64,000 bases of DNA from Crambe crambe (Eukaryota; Porifera; Demospongiae; Poecilosclerida; Crambeidae): positions 3,906,001-3,970,000 of the forward strand of contig OZ004589.1 in assembly GCA_963924555.1 (NCBI GenBank), written 5' to 3'. A program made the position numbers and the translations under genes. This document shows positions 22,953 to 34,900 of the stretch, in pieces (the first letter of the stretch is position 1; each line of letters begins with the position of its first letter). The notes under the pieces were generated by a model that saw only the letters and a list, made by a program, of their open reading frames with translations, did not search any database and was not told where the DNA came from.

Positions 22953-25014
22953 CTACACCTTTTGAAGATAAGCTGCACATACTCTCTCTCTCTCTTCACT
23001 CTCAATTAAGGATTCAGTATCTCAAGTAGACAGTCATGTGAAAGGATTGTGGTATTAGCTATTTTGCTTTATTTCATTAGTGATGCAAATAGAGTTTTCA
23101 TTCAAGCATTAACTGTTGACTTGTTTGATTGACTGTAACTACGTATGTGTAAAATGATTCATTAAAAAACAACAAAAAAAACAAAAACATTGGTATGGGT
23201 TCTACCTTCCATGAGATCAAGTGAGCTTCAGATCCATAGATGCTGCCCATATGAAAGTTATGGGATAACTAGTAGTCATGTAGCTAGCTCATTTTCCCCC
23301 CTGTGTTACAAATGTGATGGAAGAGCTCTGGTATCAGTGTCCCCCCTCCCCCCCCCCCCCCCCCCCCCCCAACAATCAATCTTTACTAGTGAATAATGTA
23401 CAGTGGGAATATGGTCCCTTCTAGTGAATGCCTGCAGCGTGTGTAGCTATTCCAAGGGCAGGCTATTGTAAAAATATTCACAGTTCCAGATGGACATCCA
23501 ATCCTGGAAGCAGTTATCTAGTATGAACTACATAATGAGCTAACCTGCATCATAGACTGGATCTATGCCTGCACGAAGTATCTCTCGATATAGCCATGGA
23601 AGTTGGTAATGCTGGTGATATGACACCATTACCATCAATCTCTGAGCTACTGTTCCTAACTATCATAGTAGCTTACAGCTAGACTAAAACACTAATCTGG
23701 TAAGGCAATTCAGTGACAGAATGGTTCCACAAAGATTCTCATATACCTAAAGCAGTTTGGAGTGAATATAGTGTTAAGAATAAATACATTATTCACTAAT
23801 CCAATGTCATAGTGAAAACTCCAGTATCACCCCAGAGCATCATAATCCTGGGGCACTATTTACTAGCCCCCCCAGTAATTAAATAAAGTCGTCCCCCACG
23901 AAGACTCCATCTACTGGCAAGAGTAATTGAGGGGTCAAGGAGTTAAATAGATAGTTCGGAATCATGAATGACTAGGTCTACACTGGAACCAAGTTGTGCA
24001 TAAGTTAGTGGGTAGATGATCTTCAACCTCTGATCCACATAATTGATGAATGCAATAGCTAGGGGAAAAATAGTCTGCGTCAAAGCCAGCCAAGTTGCCA
24101 GGGATCATTATTATAGGTGCCGGAAGGTCGACAAAAGTAAGGGGGTTCAATAGGTATAATCCACCATCAAAGCCACTTACCATCAGCATGAGAATGCAAA
24201 AAATGTCTATGATCAGAGGATTTGCGAAATAGAACATTGACCTTGGTGTTCTCCCTTACAGGTGCCCTTGGTCATATCTATGCCTCAGTCCAGCTACTGA
24301 ACATCCAAGAGCGCACCAACCTGAGTATTTGCAGAAGCACCTCATAAACTGTCGCCATTCTGAGGAACTGGCCCAAGATCAGTACATAGCATCAACTGAA
24401 GTTTCCAAGATGTAGATTAAGGTGCGCCTAGCTACTGACCAGATTTCTGAGATTTCAATATCAAATCGAGAAAACACCATCTGCAATATCTCCTACCATG
24501 GCATGAACCTCTCAAAAGGAAAAGGGTGCCTCCAGGCAACACTCCTCCCTTCTAGAGGATCTAGGAGCACGAATTTAGTCGCAGGCCAACCCAGCTAACT
24601 CTTTCTCAAGAGATGGTTAACATTCAACTTCTCATAATGATCGAGCCGAGAGATGCCGATTGAACCCCATGATTGAACCTACCTTACATTACCAGTGCAC
24701 ACGATTCCCTTGTAGTCTCGTGGGCCAGACTCCATTCTTTCCCAAGAAAAAGGAAAGAATCGAGTCTCCATTCTTTCCCAAGAAAAAGGAAAGAATCGAG
24801 TCTGGCCCGCGAGACTAATTCCCTTATTTTTTGATAATAAGAGTGTCGAAAATGTTCTATGCATGAAGGGTGTTTTAAACTATCTCGCGCTCGTCAGCTA
24901 GATTAGGTAACTGCTCATAACATAAGCTTTAGTGTTACATAATACGGCTGCTACTTCGGTGAGTGGTGAGAGAGAAATAGCTAGTTATAGATCTAGCTAT
25001 AAACGGTGCGAGAC
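22953..25014. other. intergenic region before the ABCG2 gene
   Basis: A likely polyadenylation signal, attaaa, lies near 23160-23166, about 210 bases past the Ig-gene stop. A C-run lies at about 23341-23370. The stretch 23400-24650 has somewhat higher GC and several medium open frames (for example 23962-24237 on the minus strand) that may be the worn remains of a mobile element; I could not assign a family. The palindrome at 24711-24815 is listed separately. Confidence 0.4.
24711..24815. repeat. palindromic element with an internal 43-base direct duplication
   Basis: Outer arms gtagtctcgtgggccagac and gtctggcccgcgagac face each other. Between them a unit containing ctccattctttcccaagaaa and aaggaaagaatcgagt is present twice in tandem, and each unit is itself a hairpin (attctttcc / ggaaagaat). 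Confidence 0.8.
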
Positions 25015-28000
25015 ATGGAGGAAGACGGAGACCGTTCGACGACGTTCAAGGTAACCTAGAAAGCTACGTAGCTGTGGTTTTTGGTATCGTAATAGGATAA
25101 GACCTTATTAGCACATTTATTAGCAAGCTGAATTGTAAAACTATAGGCCCACTAGATACGAGGCACGTGGCTATGGGTGCTAGGAAGCTCGAAGATAATA
25201 TAAATCAGTATTACTGGCATTTTGCCCTACACATAGGACTCAGCACACTTTGTATCAGCCTCATTAAAAGAAAAAAAAAAAAAAAAAAAAAAGGCATTAA
25301 AGGTAGCATTTGCTTGAAACTTTCTTACAGGATGATATTGGTAAAACTGAAAAAGGTGATGCCATGGGGCAGAATTCAAGGAGTTTTCAAACTGGTGCTG
25401 ATGGTCCCAACAGTGTAACGTTTCATAATATAACCTATGAAGTCAAGCAGCATAAGATTTGCAAAAGAATTGATAACAAAATCATTTTGGATGATGTCAG
25501 GTATTAAATACACATTATGTCATTTCAGTATTAAAAAGGAATGGGTTTCATGCAGTGGACTACTACCACCTGGATTAAATGCTATTATGGGGCCAACTGG
25601 GAGTGGAAAGACAAGGTACGTTGCTCTGAAACATTTTTTCTAGATATAAGGATGATACCAAAAAACTGGTGTCTTCTAGTTTGCTTGACATCTTGGCTGA
25701 TCGAAAAGGAAAGTCCATGGTGAGAGGATCTATCCTTATAGGATCCAAATACAAGCCTCCCAATTTCAAATATTTGGTTGGTTATGTTGTTCAGGTCAGT
25801 TTTTAATCACTCAATATATTAATAGACTGCTGGTAGTAATATTTATTATGTTTTGTAGGATGATGTCGTAATGGGTACTTTATCCGTTCGAGAGAATCTA
25901 CAATTTTCTGCAGCTCTTCGTCTTCCAGGAAGAATGACAAGGCAGAAGAAGAAAGAAAGAGTCGATGGAATAATTGAAGAATTGGGTTTAAAAGAGTGTG
26001 CTGATACTAAGGTGTGTGTGCAGTCTGATTAGTGTAGCTACAATCAGGAATTAGTTATCTTTCTCATCCTGTTCTCTACATAGTGGCTCTGCCTATGTAT
26101 ATAATGTTGTTGTACAAGGGATGTAGGGGAGCTTTCCCTTGTTTTGGTATGTGTTTAGATCAGGTTGTTTTTCATTTAGGTTGGTACAGAATTTTTTCGT
26201 GGAGTTTCAGGTGGTGAAAGAAAAAGAACCAATATAGGAATGGAACTCATCACTGAACCTCAGATACTGTTTTTAGATGAACCAACCACAGGACTTGATG
26301 CTTATACTGCTGTTTCTGTGGTCCAGATACTGAAAAGGTAGAGATGCACAATGCCTACTAAAAATAATCAAGTTTATTTTGTGCAGTTTGAGTGAACGAA
26401 ATGGAAGAAATATTATTATGTCCATTCATCAGCCTCGTTACTCCATCTTCAAGTTATTTGACACTTTGACACTGTTATCGAAGGGAAATGTTGTATATCA
26501 TGGTAATTCAAGCAAGTCTTTGGAATATTTTGAAAATCAAGGTATAGTTTAAATTTTGTGAAGTGATGAATTCCTGATTGTAATCTTGTTAGATGCCTAA
26601 CATATGTCATGTGTATGTACACTACATGCCTGCACTATTCTTGTTATTATTGAGTGTTGTGTACACTTTGTAGGTTTCAATTGTGAAGCGCATGAAAATC
26701 CTGCAGATTTCTTTCTAGACACAATAAATGAATGTGAAAAAGAAGTTAACGGTGTAACAGAAACAAGTAAATACTATACATCCTAGCTAGTCATAGTGAA
26801 AATAAATAATGTAAATTTCTTTTGATGCATCTAGTCTTGCACATATTTTCCCTCCTAGATGTGACTGAATTGTCTAAATTATACAAGGAATCCAGTGAAT
26901 ACAAATCACTTAAAAGTATGATGTCTCGTTTTCTTAATGGGGAAGAGGGCATGGATCGAAGTCACTTCCATTTAGCTCAGGCTTTTTGTGGACAAAAATA
27001 TGCTACCAGTTTCTTTTGGCAGGTATAATATACCATATGCAAGAATGGACCTCTGTGAACAACTTTAATTAAAGGCCTCTAATCTTGGTTTCATGTTTAA
27101 TTATACATACTGATCTTTGGGGGGAGGGGGGGGGGACTTTAAGGCTCTAAATGAAACCCTGCATACACCATCTCTGTAGCTGTTGATTACATATTTGAGC
27201 CCTCACTGTAGTGTCAGACATTAGCATGAATGCTTAGAGCGAAGTATGTATAGCTGCAATACACATTATTATAAATTTGTATTTTTATGTGCAGCTACTT
27301 GTTCTGATTGCACGATCTTCCATCAATTTAATTCGGAATCCTGGAACTTCAATTCTTCAGGTATTACTATAACAAGAATTAATCAAAGCAAGAAGTAAGG
27401 GGACACATGAAAGTAATGCAGGGATGGTTGACTTGGCCAGGAGTGAATGCTATTATAGAGCCATATATATTATAATAATTATAATAGATGTATAAAACCT
27501 GTGCACAATCTTGTTTGTGCCCTGGTACTATAACTAAGTAGGTAATGATACAGGCTAGGATCTTGGATCAGTCAAGTGTAATATAGTTGGCCATTCATTT
27601 ACATTTGCAATGCAGCATTGATATCCTATGCCGGCCAGCTTGCATTATGATTATATATTTATCAAGATTCTAAGTTCAAGATACCTTGGCAGAGATGCAT
27701 TAGTTGAAGTTACATATAATTATATTTCAGCTCATAACCACTCTTTTCTTTGCTTTTGTCATTGGTGGGATTTATATCCAATTGGGGACTGAAGCACCAG
27801 GATTTCAAGACAGGTAACTTCAGCAGGGACTTTTGTAAAAAAGGAGGGCCACATCATTTGATATTCTTATCGTGCAGGATTGGTGTCTTCTTTTTCATTA
27901 CTGTCAATCAAGCATTTGGTAGTTTATCTGCCATAGAGCTATTTATCCGACAAAGAGCACTGTTTATGTGAGGCTGCTTCCATATAATTATTATGATTGT

Positions 28001-28853
28001 TTGTTGATGTTATTGACAGTCACGAGTATGCTAGTGGATATTATGGAGTTCTTCCATTTTTTCTGGCTAAAATACTCATTGATATCACAATACTTAGACT
28101 AATTCCAAATCTTTTCTTTGCAGTCATAACTTACTTTATGATTGGTAAGTACATCTTGCGCACCTGTCAACTTTTCAGTTTCTATTATTCAGGTCTCCAG
28201 CTTAGAGCAGATAAATTCTTTATATACACTCTTGCTATTATGCTAACCAATGTTGCTGCTGTATCAGTTGCATTTGCCATAAGTGCTTTGACTAGATTAG
28301 CAGCCATTGCAAATCTCCTAATAGCAATTGTCTTTGTTGTTTCAATGGTGAGTTACTTGATGTCATTCATCTTGATCCTTATCTTACCTTAATTGAAGCT
28401 ATTTGGAGGTTTACTTATATCACTGAGTTCTCTTCCTGGTTGGATCAGTTGGTTGCGATACCTTAGTTTTGTGAGATATGGAATTGAAGTTAGTTGACAT
28501 AATACCTTTTGCATTATAATTACTAACCTTATGTACCGATTCAGGCACTTTCAATTAATGAAATGAGTGGCTTGAGATTTAGGTGTTTTGATATGGATAC
28601 CATGCCACTTAACCAAAGGTAAACTTGACATTACTTCATATGAATTATATATACTGTCAGTAAACTTTGTCATAATAGCTTGATGGATCTCACTCGTATA
28701 AATAACTGTACATTTGATGGACTCCAGAGATTAGGTCAACTTGGCTATCAAACCAATTGGCTTTGGTATGACTTTCTGGCTCTAGCAGTTTTCATACTTA
28801 TATTTCTTATAGCAGCTTATATAATCCTCTTGTGTATCAAAAAGGAAAAATAA
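25015..28853 (+). CDS. ABCG2: ABCG2-like ABC half transporter (white/BCRP subfamily)
   Basis: Seventeen exons: 25015-25050, 25331-25500, 25556-25615, 25680-25794, 25859-26011, 26180-26337, 26387-26541, 26674-26766, 26859-27022, 27295-27360, 27731-27813, 27878-27967, 28020-28144, 28193-28347, 28399-28488, 28545-28618, 28679-28853; 653 residues (human ABCG2 655). The nucleotide-binding domain comes first: Walker A GPTGSGKT at 81-88, signature VSGGERKR at 187-194, Walker [13 protein letters not shown] with the catalytic Glu at 212, and the H-loop in IMSIHQPR. Six membrane segments follow, with [18 protein letters not shown] and an extracellular loop with Cys residues before the last segment. Such proteins dimerise and export amphipathic molecules from cells. 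It ends in a short basic KKEK tail. All key residues are present, so it is probably active. Confidence 0.95.
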
Positions 28854-28902
28854 GTCATGTATCAGTAAGCTAACATTTTCCACACTTTGCACTTAATATG
28901 AA

Positions 28903-28918
28903 ATTGTCTTATTTTATT
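28903..28918 (+). terminator. possible polyadenylation region of the ABCG2 gene
   Basis: The tattttattaaaaaa stretch, with ATTAAA about 60 bases past the stop, lies in the 106-base gap before the stop codon of the opposing kinesin gene. Transcripts from the two strands may overlap here. Confidence 0.4.
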
Positions 28919-28959
28919 AAAAAAACAACAACAACAAAAAAAAACGTTTAAAAAAGTTA

Positions 28960-31900
28960 TTAATTGTCACTGACAACCTTTTTTTCTGACTGACCTAATT
29001 CAACTGCTCGAACTCGCTGAGCAAAGTTTAAGGAACACACAGTCTCACTGGAGTTCTTCTCTGTTGGGGATAACTGTACAATCATCAAAGTCTTAGAAGC
29101 ACCACCTGAAATATGTATAATTAAGTGTGCCATTTTTTCTGCTGGTAGTATCAATCTTTCAATACCTAATGAATCTTGCAACAAGAAAGTGAGCTTTGAA
29201 TTTCTATATGGTACATGGCGAGACTTCACTCTTAGACTATGAATTACATCAGCAAGAGAACTTAATGACTTATTGATGTGTTTGGCTTCCTGCAAACGTA
29301 CACCATCAGATCCAGACTTATGCAAGCGTTCGCTTCCAGCAAGGTCAATTAAGTTCAATTTTCCTGCACATATCAAGTGTCAAAAAAAAAAAAAAATCGG
29401 TACTTATGCAGGAAGTTCTGATAGCAAATTACTGGTGAAACCAATGCTGTTACTAGAGTGGTTCACAGAGGAAATTCTGTTTTGTTGTTAAAATAAAACA
29501 AGATGACAATTAATACACGAGTGTATTACTGTCTTACCATTTCACTACCATCATGAATCCCTAAAGCACCTTTAATTATAATGCATGCTATTGCAGGATT
29601 AGGCAAGGTGTGAAAACTCGAGCCTCGTTCCCAGGCCTTCTCTCATTTGTAGTTTCTCACCAAAGAAAAAGGTAAAGTACTACAAGTGAGAGAGGAAGGC
29701 CTGGGAATGAGGCTATGAAAACTCTACACTAAGATCATCTGTTGCTCTATTTTATTTTCCTGCTCTTCATTAGTTGTAACAACTGAGTCAGTGTAGACTA
29801 GCTGCTGAACTACTGCTATTTTATTGTACAGGTTTCTATATTAGTCACCCAACTTGTTTTATCTTATGGTTAGAGAGAGAGAGATCTGGAAAGCCAGAAA
29901 TAACAGAACACAGTGACATTACCATGCTCATCATCTCTTTAATTCTTAATTTATTTTTGTGTGCGCCAGGTAATTGTGCATGGCTGTCGTCAGGCCATTT
30001 GACAAAATGATCCTGGAATAACTCACCCCTCATTTGTATTCACCACAAATCAAATGAAGAGTTATATATAATATATGAGAGAGAGAGTTACCAAATGTTT
30101 GTATGCCATTGATGACATTATGTCCCATCACACTAATACAGAGTAAGGCATGACTCCGAGAACTGCTTATGTTCATCTTGGTAGATGCTGTGATCCTATT
30201 TTGATGACCAATAGAAAATACCTAAAAAATGGGGGGGGGAATCATTAGAAGCTTGTGACTAGCTGCGCTGGTTACATCTATGTACCTCATTGACTTCATC
30301 CACATTGGAGACTGATACTTGTGTTAAACCAGGAATATACAATCCATCAGAATTCAATTTAAGGTCTAACTTAATATAATGATCACTGGAGAGGAGATCA
30401 TGAATTGATTCATTATAGATCTCGATCATTGACACAAGTATGCTATAATTCCAGTCAGTTTCAGAGCATTTAATTCTATCAAACAACTCATATAAAGTCT
30501 TCTGATTCACACCAGGGTTTTTCACTGACCCCTATAATCACAAAGAAATGTAATAATACTCCTGCTATGATCAGCTATGTATAGGGATGGCCCATAGAGA
30601 TAATACAATAATTTTTTGGATGAGCATCATTTAGAGTACCACATCTTGTGCAGGAAGGTAAGGATTAGCAATTCAGTAAGAAAATCAAACTAAGCTAGAA
30701 ATAGTGAGGAGATCAGTGAGAAAACCATGCAGCATCTACAGTTACTATGCAGTAGCTTAAAAGCAAGGTGTATGTGCCTGATAATGAGTGACTACAGTTG
30801 TGTGCCAAGTATATTAGCTATATCTACTACCCTAATTAATGCAGCTAGAGTGAGTTAGAAATAAGGTACTCAATTTTACTAAACCACAGTGCATACATAA
30901 GGCACAATGTCTGCCGTTATACAGAGCTACTAAAAGCATGCATGTAACAGCTAGCTAAAGTATAACACATAATGTAATAATGTTTTACTCATGCAACATG
31001 GATGGAACATTCTGTTTCAGCCTGGAGGTTACAGTATCTATGCCTAAATTTCATATGTGGTACAGTTTTGAAAGGGTCCAGACTTCCTTATGACTAGTTC
31101 ACACACACACTCCCAAAGGAGAGGGAGGGAGGGAGGAAGGGAGAGATAGATTCAGACAGTACATTTAAAAATTACCTCCATGGTGTATGTTTTTCCAGAG
31201 CCAGTCTGGCCATATGCAAATATGCACACATTAAAACCATCTAAACAAGATGTAACTAGTGACTTCACATCATCAAATATCTAAGTCATGAAAAAAAAAA
31301 TTAGATGAGTTTTAGATTTCTGCATTGTACATACCTCGTCTTGTGTAGAGCTTTGTCCAAATACTTTATCAACTTCAAATCTTTTCCAACTCCCTCGACT
31401 ATAAACCCTGACAACACTATCATCTTCTTTATCAGGATCTACCACAACAGCAGCTTCAGAACCTGAGTTATTGGATATCAATGTATATAATTGTTAAAGG
31501 AATGAACAGTTCAATTTGTTTACATTTAGGTCACCAATAACTTACCCCCTCCATCCTCAGATATTAATGGTCGGACTCGACAGAATACTCTAATATTGCC
31601 CCTAAGTTCCATGAGCTGATTATGCAAATCCTTCCGTCTCTTCATTTCCAGGAGATATTTCTTTGTAGATAAACTGGTCTTTTTGTACATTCCAAGCATT
31701 AGCTCACGTACCTAAAGGAAAGACTTCTATATGAATGACAGTAAAGGGTGTCAGCACTTGATCGAAACATGAAATTCTTACAAGAAGACTAATAGTATCT
31801 ATATTTGAGATTCTCATACAGTAGGTTAATCTTACCTGCTTTGATACTTGAGAATACTCTTGTTTCATGTAAGTATTGAGGTGGTCCATTGAGTTGGTAG

Positions 31901-34900
31901 CACTTTTTATATCACTACTCAATTCACTAACACACATAGAAACTGCCAACCAAAATAGAATAGCTAGTAATATTACAATTCAGCAAATGAGCATAAGCTG
32001 ACTTATTTAACCAGGTCTACACTCCTAAATGTAAGTGTCATACAATAGTAGCACATGCTCAAATTGTTCTTCAGCTTTTTAGGCAGCAGATTGTAGGGAC
32101 TAGGCTTATCTTAGTATCTAAGTACTTTGAGGTAAGCATTACAGCTTTCTATGTAATACTATGCAGCTGTCTGGCATTTACATGGAAACCTATAGCTGGG
32201 AATACTTGTCAAATGTTGCACATTGCCCAGTAGATAATTATATCTAGCTCTGAACTCCAAAATGCCCCAGGTGTGTATTAGTAGTGCCCTGCACATGCAC
32301 ATAGTGGATGGTAGGCACTAGGCTAAGATAGTGGATTGTATAACATACATAACTCACTCTCAGAAATTGTACGATGAAGATGCCCATTCTTTCCTCTTGA
32401 TTTTTTGTATTGAAGATTCTCTAATTCATCAAACAATTGCTCATTTTCATTTTCCTGATTATGGACTCTGCTTTTTAGAATGTCAATATCCTTTGTCATC
32501 TGCGATATCTGGTATATATAATCTTGTTAATGCAAAGCTAATCTGGACCCAAACTCAAAAAATGATCGAGGTGTAGGGTGTCTATATTTCATTCAAATAG
32601 AGTGTAACATACGTAGAGCAGAACATTTGAGGGGAGGTCATCAGATAATAATACGTATTCCCATTAATATAGCCAGGAGAAGTTTAGAGAGTTCACATTA
32701 CCTTTTCACTAGATTCTTGTAACATCATTGTGAATAACCCTTTTTCCTAAGGTTAATTATAGTATGCATATCAATTATTGAAGATTATGTATTTCTCACT
32801 ACAAACCTGTTTCAATTGTTTAAGTTCCAGTTTGTCATGATCCAAATGCTTTTCTAGAGAACTTATCTCGATGGCCAACAACTTGCATCTTTCACAAACC
32901 TATTGGATGAATAAGTACTACATCTCACATCCAATGCCATATAGATATCACACCTTATTATATTACTACTCTTTTCCAAGGCCATGACATAAATTGCTAA
33001 CCTTATTTTTTAAAATACTGATTTCTTCCTCTGCTCTAGATAACTTAGATTCAAGTTCTCTATCCTAAATTTTTTAATAAACTATAATAACATAGGGTAC
33101 TGAAGAGTTGAACCAATACAGGTCCTCATAATCTACTTCATACTACATTGATAACTCCTCTAAGACTAATCTATACTCAAAAAAATTATCAAGATTGAGG
33201 GACAACTTAGTTGCTAGCAGATCATGCAGTTTTATGAAGAACTACTCCTCCACACAAAAATATTCTGCCAAACATACATATGCATTCATGCTTATTCCAA
33301 AAAAAATCTGTGCTTGTACAGTAATTCTTTTGATGATATTTCCTCAATCAAAAATCTTACGGAAGTATTTATTACCAAACTGTAGGGGGAAATTATAGTA
33401 AAGTTAAAATCACAGATAGTGCTAACTTTTTGCGAGAAATGGCAAGACTCATGTATTTCCTTTCTGTTCAACTAGTTGTCAGCATTATTGAACCTACCAC
33501 TAGCAAGCTACAAACTGTAGGGGAAATTGAAGTCATAATAAGCCTCAGCCACACCCACCACATAGACTAGCAGTTGAATAACTCCCCAGTGTTAGCAATG
33601 TAACCATTAATTCAGGATGTGCATTGCCATTAGTGAAGTGTTCACTTATTACATTGAGAATAAATCACTCAGATATGGCTGAAATATTTTCAATAGACCC
33701 TGGCTAATGAAAGTGTCTTCTTGTATCTCATGCTGACCCATGTTATTATAATGAGAGCAATGTTCCATGGTAGCATTATACCTTTTTTTGTTTACTTTTA
33801 AGAGCACTAATTTCTTCCTCTGCTCTACAAAACTTTGATTCAAGTTCTCTATTCTAGAAAGAAAGAAAACATAAAAAACAATGAATTTTATAGCCTGTAT
33901 ATAATTATAGCCTGCATGTCTCTACTAGTTTCAGCCTATAATTACAACTGTACATAAATTATATAATTTACGTACCTTGTACCTTATTTATATGTACCTT
34001 GTTACATAACTTTTGATTAGAGCTCTGAAGTAACAAAAATTCTTCATGCTCCTTCTCCAGCACAGCCAATTTATTCTGCAATTCTTTTATATTTTGCATC
34101 ATTGCAGGTTTGACACTAGCTGATGACTGCAAATAATATTTGATACCAGATTAAAAATGCAATCTAGAACATACTTCAGTATGTTTATACAGGAGACTAT
34201 TAATTAAGGATGTAACTTAATGAGTATACAAAAAGGACACTGGGAAAGAAAGTGTTGATCCTCCCAGTATGGTCTCTATATTTACTTCAAAAACACCTAT
34301 AGAAATAAAAAACAAACAAAAAAACAACAACAAAACCCCAGAACACACGGAGAGAAACATGTACACACAAATTATATACTTTCCAAACTCCCTTCATTGG
34401 AATATCATCTAAGGTAAGTCTTGCACGTTCTTCCTTTAAAACTTCTAAAACTTTTTCATGTTGAGACTGTAAGTCGATGTGCTCTTTACTGAGCCGAGAA
34501 AACTGCTCAATGAGTTTTTTGAGGTCACTATCCTTCATATAGAAAATTAAATGATAATGTGTACAGAACAGACTAGATAGGATGTATATTCAGAATGATG
34601 AAATACTATTATATACTATGAAGCGTGTATGATTGCACTTACCTGTGGTGTTTTAACTTTGATTTCTACATTTTTCCCAGCAAGTTTGTCTTCTAATTGA
34701 GCTATATACTCATTCTTCTCCTGGATCATGTCTTGAAGTTCTTTAATCAATACCTGCTTCAAGGAAAGTGCTGACTGGTGTGTTTTTCGAAGGATTTTTA
34801 ATCTACGTTCCTTTCCATGTTCTGCTTGAGATAAGTTGCTTTGAGCAACTCTAAGCTTATACTGTGTTTCCTATAAATAAATATACAATTATATGATATC

